A stretch of 64,000 nucleotides of DNA from Rhodoferax sp. Lineage in GTDB: Bacteria > Pseudomonadota > Gammaproteobacteria > Burkholderiales > Burkholderiaceae_C. Below the pieces are notes generated by a model that saw nothing but the letters and a program-made list of their open reading frames with translations, had not been told where the DNA came from and did not search any database. Below, one piece after another: positions 55,499 through 64,000 of this stretch (its first letter is position 1; each line of letters opens with the position of its first letter). A program made the position numbers and the translations under genes. Where the stretch lies: contig NZ_JAUYQD010000044.1 of the NCBI RefSeq assembly GCF_030697375.1, forward strand, positions 62,001 to 126,000. The letters are read 5' to 3'.

Positions 55499-56425
55499 TT
55501 ACAGACCTGCGTTTTTCAATCGGTTGGCCTGGGCACGGAACACGGTGACCGGGTTGGTCTCAAACAGATTGACGATGCCGATGGTCTGGTTGACCACGTC
55601 CATGTGGTTCATCGCATAGTCCGCACGAATCACTTTGCCCAAACGCTGGCTGCAGGTGGACACCAGGCCATCGTTTGGGGCACCGCCAAAGGCCAGCGAG
55701 GTCAGCGCCATGAAGGGGTCCAAAATATCCAGCACATTGGTGTAGGGCTTGGCCCCGCCCCATGAGTAATAGGCCACACCCCGCGCCGTATAAGCGCCTT
55801 CACCGCAGGCCGTCGTGGGCACACCCTCAGGATGCGCCAGATTGAACTTGGCAGTGCCTGCTGTGCTCAGGGAGGTAGCTGCCGCCAATGCATTTTGTGA
55901 CAAACCCGATCCGCCGGACAGAAAGTTAACAATGGAACTGAAGCCGTTGGCCACCGTGACCAGCGCCGCGTTCGAGACGGTTCCCGGAGGCGCCACATGC
56001 AAGACCACATCGGCCACAGCCGAGCCCTTGTTCACGCCATCGACCGAGGTGACCGATGCGATCAAATCGGGGCGCACCGACGCGACATACCGGGAGGTGG
56101 GGCTGCCTTGGCTGTGCCCCATCAGATTCACTTTGGACGCACCACTGGCCGCCAGAATTTGCTTCACCTGGGTCAGCAGCTGTTCACCACGCACTTCATG
56201 GCTGTTGGCGGCGGACACCTGCACCAGATACACCCGGGCACCGTCGGCACGCAATGCCGAAGGAATGCCGTAGAAATACTCCACCGGACCGATGTTGTCG
56301 AATCCGAAAATACCGTGCACCAGCACGATGGGGTACTTGGTTTGGGTGTAAGTCCCCGCAGTCGCGGGAATAGCGGCCAAGGCCAACACGCAGGCGCTCA
56401 GCCCAATCATCAACGTTTTTTTCAA
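55499..56425 (-). CDS. Secreted triacylglycerol lipase, tandem copy 1 (GHSQG)
   Basis: A 308-residue family I lipase. The signal peptide ends near ATAG (about 24). The mature part starts [20 protein letters not shown] (oxyanion region HGIFG). The nucleophile Ser105 is in GHSQG, the Asp is in NDGLVSTC and the His is in NHMDVVN. Cysteines in TTACGEGAY and GLVSTCS should form the family disulfide. The start is a TTG at 56425, six bases after GGAG and aligned with the ATG starts of the two sister genes. It ends 7 nt before the foldase gene. A type II secretion substrate by family knowledge. Confidence 0.93.
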   Translation of the reverse strand: MKKTLMIGLSACVLALAAIPATAGTYTQTKYPIVLVHGIFGFDNIGPVEYFYGIPSALRADGARVYLVQVSAANSHEVRGEQLLTQVKQILAASGASKVNLMGHSQGSPTSRYVASVRPDLIASVTSVDGVNKGSAVADVVLHVAPPGTVSNAALVTVANGFSSIVNFLSGGSGLSQNALAAATSLSTAGTAKFNLAHPEGVPTTACGEGAYTARGVAYYSWGGAKPYTNVLDILDPFMALTSLAFGGAPNDGLVSTCSQRLGKVIRADYAMNHMDVVNQTIGIVNLFETNPVTVFRAQANRLKNAGL

Positions 56426-56564
56426 AATAAGCTCCAGAAAAACCGCAAGGTCTAAAAGATTGAAAGGAATCCGTCCGAATAGCTGGTGCGACCTCTGGGG
56501 TGGGGGCGGTGTCGCTTGACGACCCAAGTCCCGCGGATTGTGTCTGCGGACAGAGGCCATTTGT

Positions 56565-56576
56565 GTACAGTTGTAC
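56565..56576. repeat. Conserved 12-bp palindrome behind lipase copy 2
   Basis: GTACAGTTGTAC, 75 nt downstream of the lipase 2 stop. The same 12 bases occur 72 nt downstream of lipase 3 at 57813-57824. They mark the duplicated 3' flank and may form part of a terminator or binding site. Confidence 0.5.
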
Positions 56577-56651
56577 CGCTTACAAAAGTGTATTTTTATG
56601 TCTCACCGTGGGCCACTGGGAGAAACCCGGTGGCGGGCCAAACCGCCGCCT

Positions 56652-57575
<924 letters not shown>

Positions 57576-57812
57576 TCAAAAGTCTCCAGTGGAACCGCGA
57601 GGTTCAGAGGGTTGAAAAGGATTCGTCCGTATCGCCAAGGCGGCACCGTCGGACAGATTCATTGTGCGAATCCGTGCTGCCGCCGTTGTTGCCAATTCTC
57701 AAACGTGAAGTCGATTTGGGCTGGCAACGGCAGGCTTGAGGCGCAGGGGCAAAACGCTGGCGCGTAGCGACCCACGGCCCGCAGCTTTCGTCAGTGGGCA
57801 CCGGCATATTGT

Positions 57813-57850
57813 GTACAGTTGTACCCGTTGAAAAACCGCGTTTTTCAACG
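57813..57850. repeat. Palindrome pair behind lipase copy 3
   Basis: GTACAGTTGTAC (57813-57824) is followed by a perfect inverted repeat CGTTGAAAAA / TTTTTCAACG (57826-57835, 57841-57850) with a 5-nt loop. In the minus direction it lies about 47-84 nt after the lipase 3 stop and could end its transcript. The rest of the 321-nt gap 57576-57896 shows no gene. Confidence 0.55.
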
Positions 57851-57896
57851 CACTCGGGGTTCCACCGAGAGGCTCCCGGTGGCGGACGCCCAGCCC

Positions 57897-58862
<966 letters not shown>

Positions 58863-59051
58863 TCATCAGTCCGAATAACCAGTGCGACCTCTTTGGTGGG
58901 GGCGGTGTCGCTGGATGACCCGCTACCGGCACGAGGTATCGGCCGGCTGGGGTCAAAATAGAACGGTTGTGCTATTTTCGAAATTGTAATTTTTAGTTCG
59001 TTTTGTGTCATCGGGGAAAACCCGAGCCCACCGCCCCGCTACCATTGCACC

Positions 59052-60290
59052 ATGCCCGCCTATTCGTATGAAGCCCTTGACGCCCTCGGAAAAACCCGCA
59101 AGGGTGTGCTGGAAGCGGACACCGCCCGGGCCGCACGCGGCCTGCTGCGCGCCCAGGCGCTGGTCCCCCTGAATGTGGAAGCCCTGTCCGGCGGCGGCAC
59201 CAGCGCAGCCGCTTCTGGCGCAGCGGGATCGGGACAGGCACTGTGGAGCCGCCGGGTGTTCAGCGACACCGAGTTGGCGGTGTGGACCCGCCAAATCGCC
59301 GGGCTGGTGAGTTGCGGTTTGCCGCTGGAGCGCGCTTTAAGCTCGCTCTCGGAAGAAGCCCCCAACGACAAACAACGCAACCTGGTGGCCACCTTGCGGG
59401 CCGAGGTCAACGCCGGCTCCACCTTTGCCAAGGCGCTGGGCCAGCACCCCAAAGAGTTCTCCGCCATCTTCGTGGCCGTGATTGGTGCGGGCGAACACAG
59501 CGGCCAACTCGGGCTGGTGCTGGAGCGTCTGGCGGATGAGTTGGAAGAACAGCAAAACCTGGCGGCCAAACTGCTGGGGGCCGCGTTGTACCCCGCCATC
59601 GTGAGTGTGGTGGCCCTGGCCATCGTGCTGTTTTTGCTGGCCTATGTGGTGCCACAGGTGGCCAGCGTGTTTGCCGGCTCCAAACGCGCCCTGCCCCTGC
59701 TCACGCAGATGATGCTGGCGGTCAGTGGCCTGGTACGCAACTACGGATGGGTGCTGCTGATTGCTATTGTTTTAGGAGCTGCTTGCGCACGCTTGGCATG
59801 GGCTAGAGCCTCTTTTCGTGAAAATTTTGATGCCGCCTGGCTGCGTCTGCCGGTGCTGGGCCGGCTGGCGCGCGGCTACAACGCTGCCCGCTTTGCCAGC
59901 ACCCTGGCCATGCTGGGCGCGGCAGGGGTGCCCATTTTGAAGGCCCTGCAAGCCGCTGCCGACACCCTGTCCAACCGCGCCATGCGCGCCGACGCCTTGC
60001 AGGCCCTGGCCTTGGTACGCGAAGGTGCGCCCCTGGCCAGCGCCTTGGCGCACAAGCAGCGCTTTCCCCCCTTGCTGGGTATGTTTGCGCGCCTGGGTGA
60101 GCAGACCGGACAGCTTCCCGTGATGCTGGACCGCGCCGCCAACCAGTTGCGCGCCGAAGTGCAGCGCCGCGCCATGCAACTGGCCACCCTGCTGGAGCCG
60201 CTGCTGATTGTGGCCATGGGCATGGTGGTGATGCTGATTGTGCTGGCCGTGCTGCTGCCCATCATCCAGCTCAACCAACTCGTGAAGTAA
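59052..60290 (+). CDS. gspF: Type II secretion inner-membrane protein GspF, separated from gspE
   Basis: A 412-residue polytopic platform protein. It has two homologous GspF domains: WTRQIAGLVSCGLPLERALSSLSEEA (about 80-105) and FASTLAMLGAAGVPILKALQAAADTL (about 280-305), each ended by membrane helices; the N-terminus PAYSYEALDALGKTRKGVLEAD is typical. The segment before the second domain (about 235-256, LLIAIVLGAACARLAWARASF) coincides with repeat I and overlaps a membrane helix. The gene lies 5.4 kb from gspE, across the lipase block. Confidence 0.96.
   Translation: MPAYSYEALDALGKTRKGVLEADTARAARGLLRAQALVPLNVEALSGGGTSAAASGAAGSGQALWSRRVFSDTELAVWTRQIAGLVSCGLPLERALSSLSEEAPNDKQRNLVATLRAEVNAGSTFAKALGQHPKEFSAIFVAVIGAGEHSGQLGLVLERLADELEEQQNLAAKLLGAALYPAIVSVVALAIVLFLLAYVVPQVASVFAGSKRALPLLTQMMLAVSGLVRNYGWVLLIAIVLGAACARLAWARASFRENFDAAWLRLPVLGRLARGYNAARFASTLAMLGAAGVPILKALQAAADTLSNRAMRADALQALALVREGAPLASALAHKQRFPPLLGMFARLGEQTGQLPVMLDRAANQLRAEVQRRAMQLATLLEPLLIVAMGMVVMLIVLAVLLPIIQLNQLVK
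59756..59818 (+). repeat. Repeat I copy 9 (inside gspF)
   Basis: ATTGCTATTGTTTTAGGAGC, then TGCTTGCGCACGC, then GGGCTAGAGCCTCTTTTCG. It is in frame with gspF and encodes part of a membrane helix. Confidence 0.82.
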
Positions 60291-60369
60291 TGCCCCCACG
60301 CTCCGCACTTCGTGTCGTCGCTGCCCCCCAAGGGGGCGCATTTCCGCTTGGGGCGGCCCGGCGCGGAAA
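60291..60369 (+). repeat. Repeat II copy 4 (gspF to nucleotidase gap)
   Basis: TGCCCCCACGCTCCGCACTT, then CTGCCCCCCAAGGGGGC, then arm TTTCCGC (60341-60347), loop TTGGGGCGGCCCGGC (60348-60362) and arm GCGGAAA (60363-60369). The arms pair perfectly over 7 bp. Confidence 0.92.
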
Positions 60370-60399
60370 CGGTTGCTCTCACCCGATTAAAGGACCTGT

Positions 60400-61293
60400 A
60401 TGGCAATGACATTGGACGGCAAGCTGGTGGTGGCGATTTCCAGCCGCGCGCTGTTTGACTTTGAAGAAGAAAACCAGGTTTTTGAGCAAAGTGACGACCG
60501 CGCCTATATGCGCTTGCAGCTGGAGCGGCTGGACATCCCGGCCAAGCCCGGTGTGGCGTTTTCGCTGGTGCAAAAACTGCTGGCCTTCAACGAAACGCCC
60601 TCGCAGCGGGTGGAGGTGGTCATCCTCTCGCGCAACGACCCGGTCAGCGGCCTGCGGGTGATGAAATCGGCCGCGCACTACGCTCTGCCCATCATCCGCT
60701 GTTCCTTCACCCGGGGTGAAGCGCCCTGGCGCTACCTCAAACCCTTGCACGCCAACCTGTTTTTAAGCACGCACTTAAGCGACGTGCGCGCCGCGCTGGC
60801 CGCGGGAGTTCCGGCAGCCCAGGTCTACCCCAGCTCGGCCCATGCCAGCGACGCCCACCCGGGCGAAGTGCGCATTGCCTTTGACGGCGACGCCGTGTTG
60901 TTCAGCGACGAGGCCGAGCAGGTGTACCAGGCCCAAGGCCTCACGGCCTTTCAAAAACACGAGATGGACAAGGTGGCGCTGCCCTTGCCCGACGGCCCGT
61001 TCAAGCCCCTGCTGGTGGCGCTGCACCGCATGCAGCAGGCCGACATCCCGCACATGAAGATCCGCACCGCGCTGGTCACTGCCCGCAGCGCCCCGGCGCA
61101 CGAGCGTGCCATCCGCACGTTGATGAACTGGAACATCGAGGTGGACGAAGCCATGTTCCTGGGCGGACTGGACAAGGGCGAATTCCTGCGGGAATTTGAG
61201 CCCGACTTTTTCTTTGACGACCAAACCGGCCACATCGAATCCGCCGCCCGACATGTGCCCTCGGGCCATGTGGCCAGCGGCGTGCGCAACTGA
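60400..61293 (+). CDS. Cytosolic 5'-nucleotidase-like protein
   Basis: A 297-residue protein of the 5'-nucleotidase family PF06189 (NT5C1-like). Family blocks: LVVAISSRALFDFEEENQVFE at the start, RVEVVILSRNDPVSGLRVMKSA, FTRGEAPWRYLKPLHANLFLSTH, IAFDGDAVLFSDEAE (the HAD-like DxD) and EFEPDFFFDDQTGHIESAA near the end. It should remove phosphate from nucleoside monophosphates in the cytoplasm. An AAAGGA site lies 5 nt before the ATG. It follows repeat II and precedes the ABC exporter by 8 nt. Confidence 0.9.
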   Translation: MAMTLDGKLVVAISSRALFDFEEENQVFEQSDDRAYMRLQLERLDIPAKPGVAFSLVQKLLAFNETPSQRVEVVILSRNDPVSGLRVMKSAAHYALPIIRCSFTRGEAPWRYLKPLHANLFLSTHLSDVRAALAAGVPAAQVYPSSAHASDAHPGEVRIAFDGDAVLFSDEAEQVYQAQGLTAFQKHEMDKVALPLPDGPFKPLLVALHRMQQADIPHMKIRTALVTARSAPAHERAIRTLMNWNIEVDEAMFLGGLDKGEFLREFEPDFFFDDQTGHIESAARHVPSGHVASGVRN

Positions 61294-61301
61294 ACCTCGC
61301 C

Positions 61302-63071
61302 ATGCAAACCACCCAAAAACTCCGCGCCTTTAAAACCTTTGCCGCCCAGGCCTGGGCGCTGTCCAAGCCCTACTTTGCCTCCGAACAAAAGTGGAAGGCC
61401 CGTGGCCTGCTGCTGGCCATCGTGGCCCTGAACCTGGGCCTGGTTTACATGTCGGTGCTGTTCAACGACTGGAACAAGCTGTTTTACGACGCCTTGCAGG
61501 ACAAGAACGCCGCCGTGTTCTGGGAGCAGCTGGGGCGTTTCACCTACCTGGCGTTTGCCTTCATCGTCATCGCGGTCTACAAGTTTTACCTGACGCAGCT
61601 GCTGGAGATGCGCTGGCGCGCCTGGATGACCGGCCACTACCTGCAGCGCTGGCTGGCCAACCACGCGTTTTACCGGCTGGAGCTGGCGCGTTTTGCCCAG
61701 CAGCCCAACGCCGACCACAACCCGGACAACCCGGACCAGCGGATTCAGGAGGACATCAACCAGTTCACCACCTACACCGTCTCGCTGACCATGGGCCTGC
61801 TCAACGCGGTGGTCACGCTGGCGAGTTTTGTCGGCATCCTGTGGGGGCTGTCGGGCGGTTTTGCGTTCACGTTTTCGGGTACGCAATACAACATTCCGGG
61901 CTTCATGGTGTGGATGGCGGTGCTGTACTGCGCAGCGGGCAGCATCCTCACCCACTACATAGGCAGACCCCAGATTAAACTGAATTTCGAGCAGCAGCGC
62001 CTGGAGGCCGATTTTCGCCACCACATGGTGCGGGTGCGCGAATACAGCGAATCCATCGCGCTGGACCGGGGGGAAGCGGTGGAGCGTCAACAATTGGACC
62101 TGCGTTTTGGCCACGTGCTGGGCAACTACCTGGCGCTCATCAAGGCGCAGAAGAACCTGATCTGGTTCACCAGCTTTTTTGGCCAGGCCGCCGTGGTCTT
62201 CCCTTTTGTGGTGGCAGCGCCGCGTTTTTTCAGCGGTGCCATCCAACTGGGCGAACTCATGCAGATCTCCAGCGCCTTTGGCCAGGTGCAGGGGGCACTG
62301 AGCTGGTTTGTGGACAGCTACAGCAGCCTGGCAAGCTGGCGCGCCACCACCGACCGCTTGACCAGTTTTGAAGCATCATTTAGGGCTCTAGCCAGCGTAG
62401 AACCTGCGCAAGCAGCTATCGATTCAATAGCACTTGACAGCCCGGACTTGACGGTGGCCCTGCCCAATGGCGCGGTCTTGCTGGCCCATGCCAAGCTGCA
62501 CGCCGCCCCCGGCGACAGCGTGCTGCTGCAAGGGCCCTCGGGCAGCGGCAAATCCACCCTGTTTCGCACCTTTGCCGGCATCTGGCCCTTTTCACACGGT
62601 GCCGTGGGCCGCCCTGCCCAGGCCATGTTCATCCCGCAACGGCCCTACTTCCCGAACGGCCTGCTGCGCGACGCGCTGGCCTATCCCGAAAGCCCCACCC
62701 TGTACACCGACGCGCAGCTGCGCCAGGCCCTGGTGGATGCGCTGCTGCCCGGCCTGGTCGATCAGCTGGACCTGGCCGATGCCTGGAGCCAGAAACTCTC
62801 GGGGGGCGAGCAGCAGCGCTTGGCCATTGCCCGCGTCTTGCTGAAAAAGCCCCAGTGGGTGTTTGCCGACGAGGCCACCAGCGCACTCGACGAAGCCAGC
62901 GAAACCTTGGTGTACCAACGGCTTCTGGCCCTTGTCCACACTGCGCAAGGCGCTCTTATTTCGATAGCACACCGACCCAGTGTGGCGGCGTTTCACGACC
63001 ACCGCTGGGTGTTGACGAAAGCGCCCGAGGGCGCTCCCGCGCTTTACACGCTGGAAGAAAAGCGCGCGTAA
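61302..63071 (+). CDS. SbmA/YddA-type ABC transporter (membrane and ATPase domains fused)
   Basis: A 589-residue half-transporter. The membrane part (about 1-345; [38 protein letters not shown]) is of the ABC_membrane_2 type shared by SbmA/BacA, YddA and peroxisomal ABCD proteins, which move peptides, cobalamin or acyl-CoA. The ATPase part (about 385-589) has Walker [10 protein letters not shown], signature LSGGEQQRL, Walker [14 protein letters not shown] and the H-loop SIAHRP. The linker (about 360-377) is a reversed copy of repeat I. The last 28 nt overlap the end of queC on the other strand. The substrate is unknown. Confidence 0.92.
   Translation: MQTTQKLRAFKTFAAQAWALSKPYFASEQKWKARGLLLAIVALNLGLVYMSVLFNDWNKLFYDALQDKNAAVFWEQLGRFTYLAFAFIVIAVYKFYLTQLLEMRWRAWMTGHYLQRWLANHAFYRLELARFAQQPNADHNPDNPDQRIQEDINQFTTYTVSLTMGLLNAVVTLASFVGILWGLSGGFAFTFSGTQYNIPGFMVWMAVLYCAAGSILTHYIGRPQIKLNFEQQRLEADFRHHMVRVREYSESIALDRGEAVERQQLDLRFGHVLGNYLALIKAQKNLIWFTSFFGQAAVVFPFVVAAPRFFSGAIQLGELMQISSAFGQVQGALSWFVDSYSSLASWRATTDRLTSFEASFRALASVEPAQAAIDSIALDSPDLTVALPNGAVLLAHAKLHAAPGDSVLLQGPSGSGKSTLFRTFAGIWPFSHGAVGRPAQAMFIPQRPYFPNGLLRDALAYPESPTLYTDAQLRQALVDALLPGLVDQLDLADAWSQKLSGGEQQRLAIARVLLKKPQWVFADEATSALDEASETLVYQRLLALVHTAQGALISIAHRPSVAAFHDHRWVLTKAPEGAPALYTLEEKRA
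62380..62433 (-). repeat. Repeat I copy 10 (linker of ABC transporter, reverse orientation)
   Basis: On the minus strand TGCTATTGAATCGATAGCTG, then CTTGCGCAGGTTCTACG, then GGCTAGAGCCCTAAA. The gene reads it as [18 protein letters not shown], joining the membrane and ATPase domains. Confidence 0.8.
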
Positions 63072-63766
63072 CCGCGCGCGCGCAACTCACACGCCGGGCA
63101 GCTGCCGCAGCCATAGCCCCAAGGGTGGCGGTGCTCCCGGTCACCCAGGTAGCAGGTGTGGGTGTGTTCGATGATCAGGTCCACCAGCGCATCACCGCCT
63201 TGGGGTACGCCCGATGCTTCACCGAGGTCGTGCGCCAGCTTCCAGGTGTCCGCTTTGTCGATCCACATCAAGGGGGTTTCGATCAGGTAGCGTTTGTCCA
63301 TGCCCAGGGAAAGCGCCAGTTGCATGGCCTTCATGGTGTCGTCGCGGCAGTCGGGGTAGCCGGAAAAGTCGGTCTCGCACACACCGGTGACGATCACCTG
63401 CAGGTCGCGGCGGTAGGCCACGGCAGCGGCCAGGGTCAAAAACAAGAGGTTGCGCCCGGGCACAAAGGTGTTGGGTAAACCGCTGGCTTCCATTTTGAAA
63501 GCGGTGTCGCGGGTCAGGGAGGTTTCGCTGACCGCGCCCAGCACCGCCAGGTCCAGCAGGTGGTCTTCGCCCAGTTTGGACGCCCATTGGGGAAACTGCT
63601 GGCGCAGCGCACCCAGCACGTTCAGGCGGGCGTCCAGCTCCACGCTGTGGCGTTGGCGGTAATCAAAAGCGATGGTTTCCACCCGCTCGTAACGTGCGAG
63701 GGCATGGGCCAGACAGGTGGTGGAGTCTTGGCCACCCGAGAAAAGTACAAGTGCGGAAGTGTGCAT
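63044..63766 (-). CDS. queC: 7-cyano-7-deazaguanine synthase
   Basis: A 240-residue QueC, making preQ0 in the queuosine pathway from carboxy-deazaguanine, ammonia and ATP. The PP-loop [13 protein letters not shown] is at the N-terminus, followed by [18 protein letters not shown] and [16 protein letters not shown]. The zinc cysteines are in [30 protein letters not shown]. The ATG at 63766 puts the PP-loop at the usual position; one at 63775 is also possible. No preQ1 riboswitch was seen upstream. Its 3' end overlaps the ABC transporter gene. Confidence 0.95.
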   Translation of the reverse strand: MHTSALVLFSGGQDSTTCLAHALARYERVETIAFDYRQRHSVELDARLNVLGALRQQFPQWASKLGEDHLLDLAVLGAVSETSLTRDTAFKMEASGLPNTFVPGRNLLFLTLAAAVAYRRDLQVIVTGVCETDFSGYPDCRDDTMKAMQLALSLGMDKRYLIETPLMWIDKADTWKLAHDLGEASGVPQGGDALVDLIIEHTHTCYLGDREHRHPWGYGCGSCPACELRARGYARFSSSV

Positions 63767-63832
63767 GGCCGCCATGGTAAAACACCCGGCGCCTGCTGTC
63801 CCCCCAACCATCCCGATACGGGCTATAGGGAT

Positions 63833-64000
63833 TCAGATATTTTCGGTCTTGTTGATCTTGCTAGGCTTGTAGATCAGCGACTGTTTGGCCAGTTGCCCCG
63901 GTGCTTCACTGGGCGTGGGCGCGGTCGGCGTGGTCAGTTGGTTTTGCACCTGCTCCAGTTGCACCGCGCTGGCGCTGGCCGTCCACATGGAGCGGATGTG
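63833..64000 (-). CDS. C-terminal fragment of unknown protein (cut by window end)
   Basis: An open frame enters from the right edge and ends at a TGA (63833-63835), giving 55 residues: VQLEQVQNQLTTPTAPTPSEAP in the middle and KQSLIYKPSKINKTENI at the end. It reads like a Pro/Thr-rich tail. No family was recognised from so short a piece; it has the same orientation as queC, which starts 67 nt downstream of it. Confidence 0.45.
   Translation of the reverse strand, partial: HIRSMWTASASAVQLEQVQNQLTTPTAPTPSEAPGQLAKQSLIYKPSKINKTENI

Noticed and set aside
62941-62985. Possible extra repeat I copy in the ABC transporter ATPase domain
   Set aside because: The resemblance (TCGATAGCACACC) comes from codons for the conserved SIAHRP motif of ABC ATPases.

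Overview
The window looks like a chromosomal segment of a free-living betaproteobacterium of the order Burkholderiales, most likely Comamonadaceae (Rhodoferax-like). This is inferred from high GC, the tal-pgi | zwf-hexR arrangement, twin Omp32-type porins, Coq7, a CIRCE-controlled groESL and a gsp type II secretion cluster. No rRNA, tRNA, CRISPR array, prophage or insertion sequence was seen. Both ends of the window cut a gene.

Layout. 1-9077 (minus strand): a tightly packed signalling operon running kinase -> HDOD -> MASE1/PAS/GGKEF/EAL/REC -> 68-aa ORF -> HDOD -> REC-kinase -> REC-HD-GYP, with ATGA start/stop overlaps at several junctions. 9192-14654: a small winged-helix protein, then a plus-strand operon of CDP-alcohol phosphatidyltransferase, a VTT-domain/flavin disulfide reductase fusion, a DUF3047 protein and an NDH-2-like oxidoreductase, convergent with selD. 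15791-22024: a PilT/PilU ATPase, a periplasmic binding protein, an MCE lipid-transport set without its ATPase, and a PAS kinase. 22153-24509: groESL with promoter, operator and terminator. 24765-34541: carbon metabolism (secreted glucoamylase, YihX-like phosphatase, YcaQ-like glycosylase, pgi, tal, zwf, hexR). 34579-35401: a MntA/HepT toxin-antitoxin pair. 35519-37958: two porins. 38197-40975: coq7, osmC-like, ilvA. 41031-60290: the type II secretion genes, split into C | GHIJK | LMNDE | F. The first gap holds a kinase, a methyltransferase and a TetR regulator. The second holds a binding protein, a lipase foldase and three tandem lipases. 60400-64000: 5'-nucleotidase, an SbmA/YddA-type ABC exporter, queC and a gene fragment.

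The most striking signal cuts across all of this: two families of short interspersed repeats. Repeat I (about 60 bp, ten copies recognised) lies inside or at the end of eight protein-coding genes, in both orientations and without breaking the frame. It supplies the hydrophobic core of two different signal peptides (GspD and the DUF3047 protein), overlaps membrane segments (phosphatidyltransferase, GspF), and forms linkers or loops (ABC exporter, PGI, VTT-reductase) and the C-terminus of GspC. Repeat II (about 80 bp, four clear copies) carries a constant 15-nt loop flanked by arms that differ between copies but stay complementary. It forms a loop of PGI and the prepilin leader of GspH.

How the genes work together: the type II apparatus probably exports the lipases, folded in the periplasm by the foldase next to them, and perhaps the glucoamylase. 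Glucose from starch would feed zwf/pgi/tal under HexR-type control. The signalling operon probably handles c-di-GMP turnover or sensing plus phosphorelay. These functional links are inference from gene order.
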